From an uncultured Bacteroides sp. (GTDB taxonomy: Bacteria; Bacteroidota; Bacteroidia; Bacteroidales; Bacteroidaceae), in assembly GCF_910586915.1 (NCBI RefSeq), contig NZ_CAJULN010000003.1:110679-174678 (forward strand): 64,000 nt of DNA, read 5' to 3'. Positions 37,718-45,300 of this stretch are shown here, in pieces. The notes under the pieces are model-generated. The model had not been told where the DNA came from and ran no database searches. It saw only the letters and a program-made list of their open reading frames with translations. Both the position numbers and the translations under genes were made by a program. Numbering within the stretch: position 1 is the first letter of the stretch; every line of letters begins with the position of its first letter.

Positions 37718-37744
37718 CAGCGTTTGATAATAAATAAGATACGA

Positions 37745-39631
37745 ATGGATTTTAAGTACGACGTAATTGTAATTGGTGCCGGACACGCCGGTTGCGAAGC
37801 AGCCGCCGCTGCTGCCAATTTAGGCTCCAAGACCTGTCTCATCACTATGGACATGAACAAGATTGGACAGATGAGTTGCAACCCTGCCGTCGGCGGTATT
37901 GCCAAAGGACAAATAGTACGTGAGATAGATGCACTGGGCGGACAGATGGGACTGGTGACAGACGAAACTGCCATCCAATTCCGCATACTGAACCGCTCGA
38001 AAGGCCCCGCCATGTGGAGCCCCCGCGCCCAATGCGACCGCGCCAAGTTTATCTGGTCATGGCGGGAACGGTTAGAGAATACACCCAATCTCCACATCTG
38101 GCAAGATACCGTATGCGAACTTCTCGTCGAAAACGGCGAAGTGACCGGACTCGTCACCGCATGGGGCGTCACCTTTAAGGCAAAATGCATCGTAATCACC
38201 GCAGGAACTTTCCTCAACGGACTGATGCACATCGGACGCCACCGCCTGCCGGGCGGAAGAATGGCAGAACCCGCTTCCTACCAACTGACCGAATCCATCG
38301 CCCGCCACGGCATCACCTACGGACGGATGAAAACCGGAACTCCCGTACGTATCGACGCACGCAGCGTACATTTCGACCTGATGGAGACACAGGACGGAGA
38401 GTGCGACTTCCACAAGTTCTCTTTCATGAATACCGGCGCCCGCCCCTTGAAACAACTCCAATGCTGGACGTGCTATACCAACGAAGAGGTACACCGGATT
38501 CTGCGCGACGGATTACCGGATTCTCCCCTATTCAACGGGCAAATTCAAAGCATCGGCCCGCGCTACTGTCCCAGCATCGAGACGAAGATTGTCACTTTCC
38601 CCGATAAGACCCAACATCAACTGTTTCTCGAACCGGAAGGCGAAACCACACAAGAGTTATATCTCAACGGCTTCTCTTCCTCACTTCCGATGGATATCCA
38701 AATCGCAGCCTTAAAGAAAATCCCGGCTTTCAAAGACATGGTTATTTACCGTCCGGGGTATGCGATAGAGTACGATTACTTCGATCCGACACAACTGAAA
38801 CATACGTTGGAATCGAAAATCATCGGCAACTTGTTCTTCGCCGGACAAGTAAACGGCACTACCGGATATGAAGAAGCAGGCGGACAAGGGTTGATAGCGG
38901 GAATCAACGCCCACATCAACTGCCACGGCGGAGAAGCCTTCACGTTAGCACGCGATGAAGCATACATCGGCGTGTTAATCGACGATTTGGTTACGAAAGG
39001 CGTTGACGAACCTTACCGTATGTTTACCTCACGTGCCGAATATCGCATCCTGCTCCGCATGGACGACGCCGATATGCGCCTTACCGAACGGGCTTATAAC
39101 CTCGGATTGGCAAAAGAAGACCGTTACCAGCTAATGAAAAGCAAAAAAGAAGCGGTAGAGCACATCGTATCATTCGCACACAGCTATTCGATGAAACCGG
39201 CTTTAATCAATGAAGCACTCGAAAAGATAGGAACAACTCCCCTACGTCAAGGCTGCAAACTGATAGAAATCCTGAACCGCCCGCAAGTGACGATTGAGAA
39301 TATCTCGGAATATGTTCCCGCCTTTCAACGGGCAATAGAGAAAGCGACAAGCACCAATCAAGACCGCAAGGAAGAGATAATCGAAGCTGCCGAAATCTTA
39401 ATCAAGTATCAAGGATATATCGACAGAGAACGGATGATAGCAGAGAAATTGGCAAGACTTGAAAGCATAAAGATAAAAGGTAAATTTGACTACGCCTCCA
39501 TCCAATCGTTATCTACGGAAGCCCGCCAGAAGCTGATAAAGATAGACCCGGAAACAATAGCCCAGGCAAGCCGTATCCCCGGCGTATCGCCAAGCGACAT
39601 CAACGTACTATTGGTGCTTTCGAGACGATAG
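37745..39631 (+). CDS. mnmG: tRNA uridine-5-carboxymethylaminomethyl modification enzyme MnmG
   Basis: The start was set at 37745 (MDFKYDVIVIGAGHAGCEAAA, 628 residues), placing the FAD-binding GxGxxG motif near the N-terminus as in the family. MnmG works with MnmE to modify the wobble uridine of certain tRNAs. Signature segments include MSCNPAVGGIAKGQIVREIDALGG and GTFLNGLMHIG. The C-terminal helical domain ends RIPGVSPSDINVLLVLSRR. It has its own TAnnTTTG promoter. In many bacteria this gene lies near the replication origin, and a parS-like site follows here. Confidence 0.97.
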   Translation: MDFKYDVIVIGAGHAGCEAAAAAANLGSKTCLITMDMNKIGQMSCNPAVGGIAKGQIVREIDALGGQMGLVTDETAIQFRILNRSKGPAMWSPRAQCDRAKFIWSWRERLENTPNLHIWQDTVCELLVENGEVTGLVTAWGVTFKAKCIVITAGTFLNGLMHIGRHRLPGGRMAEPASYQLTESIARHGITYGRMKTGTPVRIDARSVHFDLMETQDGECDFHKFSFMNTGARPLKQLQCWTCYTNEEVHRILRDGLPDSPLFNGQIQSIGPRYCPSIETKIVTFPDKTQHQLFLEPEGETTQELYLNGFSSSLPMDIQIAALKKIPAFKDMVIYRPGYAIEYDYFDPTQLKHTLESKIIGNLFFAGQVNGTTGYEEAGGQGLIAGINAHINCHGGEAFTLARDEAYIGVLIDDLVTKGVDEPYRMFTSRAEYRILLRMDDADMRLTERAYNLGLAKEDRYQLMKSKKEAVEHIVSFAHSYSMKPALINEALEKIGTTPLRQGCKLIEILNRPQVTIENISEYVPAFQRAIEKATSTNQDRKEEIIEAAEILIKYQGYIDRERMIAEKLARLESIKIKGKFDYASIQSLSTEARQKLIKIDPETIAQASRIPGVSPSDINVLLVLSRR

Positions 39632-39639
39632 CCGGCCAA

Positions 39640-39655
39640 CGTTTCACGTGAAACA
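39640..39655. promoter_or_regulatory. parS-like ParB binding site
   Basis: The 16-mer contains the perfect 14-bp palindrome GTTTCACGTGAAAC (39641-39654). It matches the broadly conserved parS consensus (TGTTTCACGTGAAACA) at 15 of 16 positions. It lies in the 51-base gap between mnmG and apt. Chromosomal parS sites cluster near the origin and direct chromosome segregation through ParAB. Confidence 0.8.
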
Positions 39656-39682
39656 AAACATTTAAAGAAACGATATAATTCA

Positions 39683-40213
39683 ATGATTATGAGCAAACAA
39701 ACGCTAATCAAAAGTATTCGAGAGATACCTGACTTCCCAATCCCGGGCATTCTGTTCTATGACGTCACTACGCTATTCAAAGACCCGTGGTGCTTGCAGG
39801 AGCTATCCAACATGATGTACGAGAAGTACAAGGACAAAGGCATCACGAAAGTAGTAGGAATAGAATCCAGAGGTTTCATCATGGGGCCTATCCTTGCCAC
39901 TCGTCTCAACGCCGGATTCGTTCCCATCCGCAAACCCGGCAAGCTCCCGGCAGAGACATTGGAAGAGAGCTACGACAAGGAGTACGGTAAAGACACCGTT
40001 CAAATCCACAAAGACGCATTGGATGAGAATGATGTTATTCTTCTACACGATGACCTGTTGGCAACTGGCGGCACAATGAAAGCCGCCTGCGACTTAGTGA
40101 AGAAACTGAAGCCGAAGAAGGTGTACGTCAACTTCATCATTGAGCTGAAAGAACTGAACGGAAAATCGGTATTCGGAGACGATGTAGAAGTAGAATCCAT
40201 ATTGTCTTTATAA
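39683..40213 (+). CDS. apt: Adenine phosphoribosyltransferase
   Basis: The 176-residue enzyme makes AMP from adenine and PRPP in purine salvage. The PRPP-binding motif is VILLHDDLLATGGTM; the N-terminal REIPDFPIPGILFYDVTTLFKD and the ESRGFIMG loop are family hallmarks. The start may be 39683 (MIMSKQ) or 39689 (MSKQ). A strong hairpin terminator follows at 40234. Confidence 0.96.
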   Translation: MIMSKQTLIKSIREIPDFPIPGILFYDVTTLFKDPWCLQELSNMMYEKYKDKGITKVVGIESRGFIMGPILATRLNAGFVPIRKPGKLPAETLEESYDKEYGKDTVQIHKDALDENDVILLHDDLLATGGTMKAACDLVKKLKPKKVYVNFIIELKELNGKSVFGDDVEVESILSL

Positions 40214-40233
40214 AGGATTTGATTATATTTGCA

Positions 40234-40260
40234 GGGCGTAGTCAGACTACGCCCTTTTTA
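40234..40260 (+). terminator. Intrinsic terminator after apt
   Basis: GGGCGTAGTC (40234-40243) and GACTACGCCC (40245-40254) form a near-perfect hairpin followed by TTTTTA. A TATATTTG box lies just upstream, so the hairpin could also sit in the uvrC leader. Confidence 0.75.
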
Positions 40261-40287
40261 TTTTACCCATCTCTCAGCCTAACGATT

Positions 40288-42150
40288 ATGAACGCAGAAA
40301 CGGAGAAGAAAACCAGCGAATACTTGAAAGGGATTGTAGCTAACCTTCCCGACAAGCCCGGCATCTACCAATATCTCAACGCCGAAGGAACGATTATATA
40401 CGTTGGAAAGGCGAAAAACCTGAAGAAAAGGGTCTACTCTTATTTCAGCAAGGAGCACGAGCCGGGCAAGACACGGGTACTGGTGAGCAAGATTGCCGAT
40501 ATCCGCTACATCGTAGTCAACACGGAGGAAGACGCGTTGCTGTTGGAGAATAATCTGATAAAGAAGTATAAGCCGCGCTACAATGTATTATTGAAAGACG
40601 ACAAGACCTACCCTTCCATCTGCGTACAGAATGAGTATTTTCCCCGCATTTTCAGAACAAGGAAGATTATCAGGAACGGCTCTTCCTACTACGGGCCGTA
40701 CAGCCATATCCCGTCGATGAATGCAGTATTGGATTTGATAAAGCACCTGTATCCTTTACGCACCTGCCATCTGAATCTGACGCCAGAGAACATACGGGCG
40801 GGCAAGTTCAATGTATGTCTGGAGTATCACATCAAGAATTGTGCAGGGCCGTGCATCGGACTTCAATCGCAGGAAGAATACCTCAAAAACATCGATGAAA
40901 TCAAAGAAATTCTGAAAGGGAACACGCAAGACATCAGCCGGATGTTGTTGGAGAAGATGCAGGTATTGGCAAGTGAGATGAAATTTGAAGAAGCGCAGAA
41001 GATAAAAGAGAAATACCTGTTGATAGAGAATTACCGTTCGAAGTCAGAAGTGGTAAGTTCGGTGCTGCACAATATTGATGTGTTTGCTATCGAAGAAGAC
41101 GAATCAAACTCCGCTTTCATCAATTACCTGCACATTACAAACGGAGCCGTCAACCAAGCATTCACTTTCGAATACAAAAAGAAGCTGAACGAATCGAAAG
41201 AGGAGCTTCTGACATTAGGCATTATCGAGATGCGCGAACGTTACAAAAGCCAGTCGAAAGAGATTATCGTTCCTTTTGAACTCGATTTGGAATTGAATAA
41301 TGTCGTTTTCACCGTACCCCAACGGGGAGACAAAAAGAAATTGTTAGAGCTTTCCATCTTAAACGTGAAGCAATACAAGGCCGACCGTTTGAAGCAGGCG
41401 GAAAAGCTGAACCCCGAACAGAGAAGTATGCGCCTGATGAAAGAGATTCAGCAGGAGTTGCATTTGGAGAGACCGCCTTTGCAGATTGAGTGTTTCGACA
41501 ACTCGAACATACAGGGTGCCGACGCGGTGGCGGCTTGCGTCGTATTCAAAAAGGCGAAGCCATCGAAGAAAGACTACAGAAAATACAATATAAAGACCGT
41601 TGTAGGTCCGGATGATTACGCCTCGATGAAGGAGGTGGTAAGAAGACGTTACCAACGCGCCATCGAAGAGAACGCCCCCCTGCCCGATTTGATTATTACC
41701 GACGGTGGAAAGGGACAGATGGAAGTAGTGAGAGAAGTTGTCGAAGAGGAACTGAACCTGCACATTCCCATTGCCGGACTGGCAAAAGACAACCGCCACC
41801 GCACCTCGGAATTGCTTTTCGGATTTCCGCCACAGACCATCGGCATCAAGCAGCACAGCCCGCTGTTCCGCCTGCTGACGCAGATTCAAGACGAAGTACA
41901 CCGTTTTGCCATCAGTTTCCACCGCGACAAGCGCAGCAAACGGCAGGTAGCCTCTGCGTTAGACAACATCAAGGGAATTGGAGAAAAGACGAAAACCGCC
42001 CTCCTGAAAGAGTTCAAGAGCGTGAAGCGGATAAAGGAGGCTTCGCTGGAAGAGATTAGCACCGTCGTAGGAGAAGCGAAAGCGAAAGCCGTAAAGGCGG
42101 AATTGAACAACGAAGAAACCGGAAACAGGCAAGAAATGGCTACTTCGTAA
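40288..42150 (+). CDS. uvrC: Excinuclease ABC subunit C
   Basis: The start was set at 40288 (MNAETEKKTSEYLKG, 620 residues), because the upstream extension runs through the terminator. Domains in order: GIY-YIG nuclease (GIYQYLN...IIYVGKAKNLKKRV, about 25-105), UVR motif (about 210-245), RNase H-like second nuclease (IECFDNSNIQGADAVA, with LIITDGGKGQ) and a C-terminal helix-hairpin-helix pair (NIKGIGEKTKTALL). It makes the dual incisions of nucleotide excision repair with UvrAB, which are not in the window. Confidence 0.97.
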   Translation: MNAETEKKTSEYLKGIVANLPDKPGIYQYLNAEGTIIYVGKAKNLKKRVYSYFSKEHEPGKTRVLVSKIADIRYIVVNTEEDALLLENNLIKKYKPRYNVLLKDDKTYPSICVQNEYFPRIFRTRKIIRNGSSYYGPYSHIPSMNAVLDLIKHLYPLRTCHLNLTPENIRAGKFNVCLEYHIKNCAGPCIGLQSQEEYLKNIDEIKEILKGNTQDISRMLLEKMQVLASEMKFEEAQKIKEKYLLIENYRSKSEVVSSVLHNIDVFAIEEDESNSAFINYLHITNGAVNQAFTFEYKKKLNESKEELLTLGIIEMRERYKSQSKEIIVPFELDLELNNVVFTVPQRGDKKKLLELSILNVKQYKADRLKQAEKLNPEQRSMRLMKEIQQELHLERPPLQIECFDNSNIQGADAVAACVVFKKAKPSKKDYRKYNIKTVVGPDDYASMKEVVRRRYQRAIEENAPLPDLIITDGGKGQMEVVREVVEEELNLHIPIAGLAKDNRHRTSELLFGFPPQTIGIKQHSPLFRLLTQIQDEVHRFAISFHRDKRSKRQVASALDNIKGIGEKTKTALLKEFKSVKRIKEASLEEISTVVGEAKAKAVKAELNNEETGNRQEMATS

Positions 42151-42192
42151 TATTTCCCCCCCCGACGCATCGTTTTTCTCTTCCGAATTTCG

Positions 42193-42200
42193 TAATTTTG
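42193..42200 (+). promoter_or_regulatory. -7 box of the dtd-mazG-deoC operon
   Basis: TAATTTTG matches TAnnTTTG and lies 31 bases before the dtd ATG. A T-rich -33 region lies at about 42172. Confidence 0.55.
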
Positions 42201-42231
42201 CTCTCTGTAATGACGAAATAGACAAACCATC

Positions 42232-42684
42232 ATGCGAATAGTTATACAACGGGTAAGCCGCGCATCGGTAACGATTGAAGGAAACTGCAAATCGTCCATC
42301 GGAAAAGGGATGCTGATACTGGTTGGCATAGAGGAAGCCGACGGGCAGGAAGACATTGACTGGCTCTGCAAAAAGATAGTCAACCTGCGCATTTTTGACG
42401 ATGAAAACGGAGTAATGAACAAATCCATTCTGGAAGACGGAGGCGACCTGTTGGTCATCAGCCAGTTCACCCTGCACGCCTCCACGAAAAAAGGCAACCG
42501 CCCCTCCTACATCAAGGCTGCCAAGCCCGACATTTCCGTTCCGCTCTACGAACGGTTCTGCAAGGACTTGAGCGATGCATTGGGAAAGGAAATAGGCACA
42601 GGCCGCTTCGGAGCAGACATGAAGGTCGAACTTTTGAACGACGGCCCTGTCACGATATGCATGGACACCAAAAACAAAGAATAA
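42232..42684 (+). CDS. dtd: D-aminoacyl-tRNA deacylase
   Basis: The 150-residue enzyme removes mischarged D-amino acids (and glycine from tRNA-Ala) from tRNA. The catalytic SQFTLHASTKKGNRPSY motif and the cross-subunit NDGPVTI motif (the GP dipeptide that rejects L-amino acids) are both intact. It is the first gene of a three-gene operon with mazG (21-base gap) and deoC. Confidence 0.95.
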   Translation: MRIVIQRVSRASVTIEGNCKSSIGKGMLILVGIEEADGQEDIDWLCKKIVNLRIFDDENGVMNKSILEDGGDLLVISQFTLHASTKKGNRPSYIKAAKPDISVPLYERFCKDLSDALGKEIGTGRFGADMKVELLNDGPVTICMDTKNKE

Positions 42685-42705
42685 CCACCAACTCCACCAA
42701 CGATT

Positions 42706-43041
42706 ATGACTTTGGAAGAAGCCCAGAAACAAGTAGACCAATGGATTAAGACCTACGGCGTACGCTACTTCAGCGAATTGACAAATATGGCGGTTCTAAC
42801 GGAAGAAGTAGGCGAACTGGCACGCGTAATGGCGCGCAAATATGGCGACCAATCCTTCAAGGAAGGCGAGAAAGAGAACCTTGACGAAGAGATGGCAGAC
42901 GTCCTTTGGGTGCTTCTCTGCCTCGCCAACCAAACGGGCGTAGACCTCACCTCCGCCTTGCAGAAAAGCATCGAAAAGAAGACGAAACGAGATAATCAAA
43001 GACATATCAATAATCCAAAACTGAAAGAACATGGAAAATAA
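42706..43041 (+). CDS. MazG-like nucleotide pyrophosphohydrolase
   Basis: The 111-residue protein is a single MazG domain with the metal-binding pattern EEVGELARVM...NLDEEMADVLWVL (ExxE and ExxD). It should hydrolyse non-canonical or excess nucleoside triphosphates to monophosphates. Its stop overlaps the deoC start by 11 bases, suggesting translational coupling and a link to nucleotide clean-up. Confidence 0.9.
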   Translation: MTLEEAQKQVDQWIKTYGVRYFSELTNMAVLTEEVGELARVMARKYGDQSFKEGEKENLDEEMADVLWVLLCLANQTGVDLTSALQKSIEKKTKRDNQRHINNPKLKEHGK

Positions 43042-43933
43042 TAACTCACAACTCAACAAGTACGACGCCACACTGGCCAAGTACAACACCCATCTGAGCG
43101 ATGCCGACATCCAGGCTCGTGTAGCCGAACTAATCGAGAAAAAAGTACCGGAAAACAATACGGAAGAAGTGAAGAAATTCCTGTTCAACTGCATCGACCT
43201 GACTACGCTGAACAGCACCGACAGCGACGAAAGCGTGATGCATTTCACGGAGAAGGTCAACAAGTTCGACGACGAATACCCCGATTTGAAGAACGTTGCC
43301 GCCATCTGCGTTTATCCCAATTTTGCCGCCATCGTGAAAAACACGCTCGAAGTGGACGGCGTCAACATCGCCTGCGTATCGGGCGGATTCCCCTCTTCGC
43401 AGACCTTTATCGAAGTGAAAGTGGCAGAGACCGCATTGGCCATTGCAGACGGGGCAGACGAGATAGACATCGTCATCTCCGTAGGCAAATTCCTGAGCGG
43501 CGACTACGAAGGAATGTGCGAAGAGATTGAAGAGCTGAAGGAAGTGTGCAAGGAGCGCCACCTCAAAGTCATCCTCGAAACAGGAGCTTTAAAGAGCGCT
43601 TCCAACATCAAAAAAGCCTCTATCCTCTCCATGTACTCGGGTGCGGACTTCATCAAGACCTCCACAGGCAAGCAGCAGCCCGCCGCCACTCCAGAAGCCG
43701 CTTATGTGATGTGCGAAGCCATCAGAGAATATCACCAGAAGACAGGAAACAAAGTCGGTTTCAAGCCCGCAGGCGGAATCAACACGGTAAACGACGCACT
43801 CGTTTATTACACCATCGTCAAAGAGGTGCTGGGCGAAGAGTGGCTCAACAACCAACTGTTCCGTTTGGGAACAAGCCGCCTTGCCAATCTGCTGCTTTCG
43901 GATATCGAAGGCGAAGAAATCAAGTTCTTCTGA
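43031..43933 (+). CDS. deoC: Deoxyribose-phosphate aldolase
   Basis: The 300-residue class I aldolase cleaves 2-deoxyribose-5-phosphate to glyceraldehyde-3-phosphate and acetaldehyde. The Schiff-base lysine lies in KTSTGKQQPAA, and the second-lysine region is GFKPAGGIN. It has an N-terminal extension of about 60 residues relative to E. coli DeoC, usual for the longer Bacteroidota form. It is last in the dtd-mazG-deoC operon and is followed by a strong terminator. Confidence 0.95.
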   Translation: MENNNSQLNKYDATLAKYNTHLSDADIQARVAELIEKKVPENNTEEVKKFLFNCIDLTTLNSTDSDESVMHFTEKVNKFDDEYPDLKNVAAICVYPNFAAIVKNTLEVDGVNIACVSGGFPSSQTFIEVKVAETALAIADGADEIDIVISVGKFLSGDYEGMCEEIEELKEVCKERHLKVILETGALKSASNIKKASILSMYSGADFIKTSTGKQQPAATPEAAYVMCEAIREYHQKTGNKVGFKPAGGINTVNDALVYYTIVKEVLGEEWLNNQLFRLGTSRLANLLLSDIEGEEIKFF

Positions 43934-43967
43934 CAGAAAGGCTACAAAAGCAATCAAATATGCCTTG

Positions 43968-44008
43968 CCGCGCCGGCTCTTTACGGAAGCCGACGCGGTA
44001 TTTTTTTT
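43968..44008 (+). terminator. Intrinsic terminator after deoC
   Basis: CCGCGCCGGCT (43968-43978) pairs with AGCCGACGCGG (43988-43998) with one mismatch. A TATTTTTTTT run follows. Confidence 0.85.
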
Positions 44009-44071
44009 GAGGACTCCCCCGTCCGCTTCCCCACCTGCCATACGAAGCAATTGCAGCTTCATATTCAGGCA

Positions 44072-44218
44072 GTTACAGCTCATATATATGCTGCGTGCAG
44101 GAGATATAGATGCTGAACATTGGACATATAGATGCTGGGATCAGGAGATATATGCGGTGGAAACAGGAGATATATGCGCTGCAACCCCCTCATACTGAGC
44201 GGGGAAAGAGCGGACAAT
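44072..44218 (+). repeat. 22-nt-unit dispersed repeat, copy A
   Basis: This element of about 146 bp starts GTTACAGC, contains five tandem 22-nt units (44078-44187), and ends with a GAGCGGG...AGCGGA tail. Units carry a core of the form GGA-ATATA--TGC-G-TG. Copies C and D have the same order and spacing. It lies between convergent deoC and the polyprenyl synthase gene, after the deoC terminator. Confidence 0.88.
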
Positions 44219-44237
44219 TCTTTTAGCTGAAGGAGGG

Positions 44238-45212
44238 CTATTTCGCACGGTTTACCACATAATCCAAATAAGCACGGAGCGCCGTGCAGATATCCGAATC
44301 GGGCAAAGCGGCCAACAAGTCGAAGGCTTTCTGCTTATACGCGTTCATCGTCGCCACCGCATACTCGATACCGCCGTTATCTTTGACAAACCCAACCAGG
44401 CGGCTTATTTCATCGAGCGTAGCCGTGCCCTCTTTTACTTTAATGGCAATCGCTTGCGCATCCTTATCTCCCGTTTTGTTGAGCACGTACAAAGTGGGCA
44501 GTGTCAGTTTGCCTTCAAGCATATCGTTGCCGGTGGGCTTGCCGATTTCCTTGCTATCAAAATAATCGAAGATATCGTCTTTAATCTGGAAACAGATTCC
44601 GATATATTCGCCCAGCAAGCGGGCAAACTCGGCGTGCTCCTCTCCCACCCCGACGGAATAAGCGGCAGCTTTGGTGCAGGCGGCAAAAAGAGCAGCGGTT
44701 TTCTTACGGATTACATCGAAATAGACAGATTCGGAGAAGTCATGGTTACTTACATTGGAAAGCTGGAGCAATTCACCGTCGGCAAGTTCCTGCCCCAACG
44801 AAGCCACCAGGCGGATGATGGAGTGATTGTGCGTCTGTTCGGCATGAACCAGACTCGTGGCCAGCATATAATCACCCGTCAGGACAGCCACCTTGTTATT
44901 GAAGATGGCATTCACCGAAAGCTGCCCGCGACGCTTGGTACTTTCGTCCACCACATCATCGTGTATCAGACTGGCCGTATGAAGCAGTTCCAAAGAGACT
45001 GCCGCGTGAAGCGTGGAAGCGCAGACTACACCGTAAAGGCGCGCTACCAACAAGACGAGGACCGGACGCATCATCTTGCCATTCTTTTGCCGTATATGGG
45101 ATATGACGCTGTCGAGCAATGTATTCGAACTGGAGAGCGAACTATCAAAAAGTTTCTTAAAGTTCGCCAAATCCGCTTCAATCGGAGTTGTGATGAGTAA
45201 AATACTGTCCAT
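44238..45212 (-). CDS. Polyprenyl diphosphate synthase
   Basis: The 324-residue trans-prenyl synthase has both Asp-rich motifs: LIHDDVVDES near residue 80 and IKDDIFDYFD near residue 210. It extends farnesyl diphosphate to the side chain used for menaquinone; chain length cannot be read reliably here. It is divergent from polA, with an 88-base spacer that holds a minus-strand TACTTTTG box. Its 3' end faces repeat copy A. Confidence 0.93.
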   Translation of the reverse strand: MDSILLITTPIEADLANFKKLFDSSLSSSNTLLDSVISHIRQKNGKMMRPVLVLLVARLYGVVCASTLHAAVSLELLHTASLIHDDVVDESTKRRGQLSVNAIFNNKVAVLTGDYMLATSLVHAEQTHNHSIIRLVASLGQELADGELLQLSNVSNHDFSESVYFDVIRKKTAALFAACTKAAAYSVGVGEEHAEFARLLGEYIGICFQIKDDIFDYFDSKEIGKPTGNDMLEGKLTLPTLYVLNKTGDKDAQAIAIKVKEGTATLDEISRLVGFVKDNGGIEYAVATMNAYKQKAFDLLAALPDSDICTALRAYLDYVVNRAK

Positions 45213-45231
45213 TTAAAACACAATTTGAGTA

Positions 45232-45239
45232 CAAAAGTA
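45232..45239 (-). promoter_or_regulatory. -7 box of the polyprenyl synthase promoter
   Basis: On the minus strand this reads TACTTTTG, matching TAnnTTTG, 20 bases upstream of the start. Confidence 0.5.
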
Positions 45240-45300
45240 ATAATAAAACGTTTAATACCGTATTTTTTTGTACTTTTACCATGAAAAATTAATTAAATCT

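Larger units (their letters stand above)
37090..37744. other. Long AT-rich intergenic region before mnmG
   Basis: No supported gene lies in this stretch of about 650 bases. A minus-strand ORF of 60 codons (37491-37673) has no recognisable features. It contains a terminator-like hairpin at 37201 and the mnmG promoter at its right end. Confidence 0.6.

Noticed and set aside
44072..44218. Tandem repeats as a possible CRISPR array
   Set aside because: The units are contiguous 22-mers without unique spacers, and no cas genes are present.
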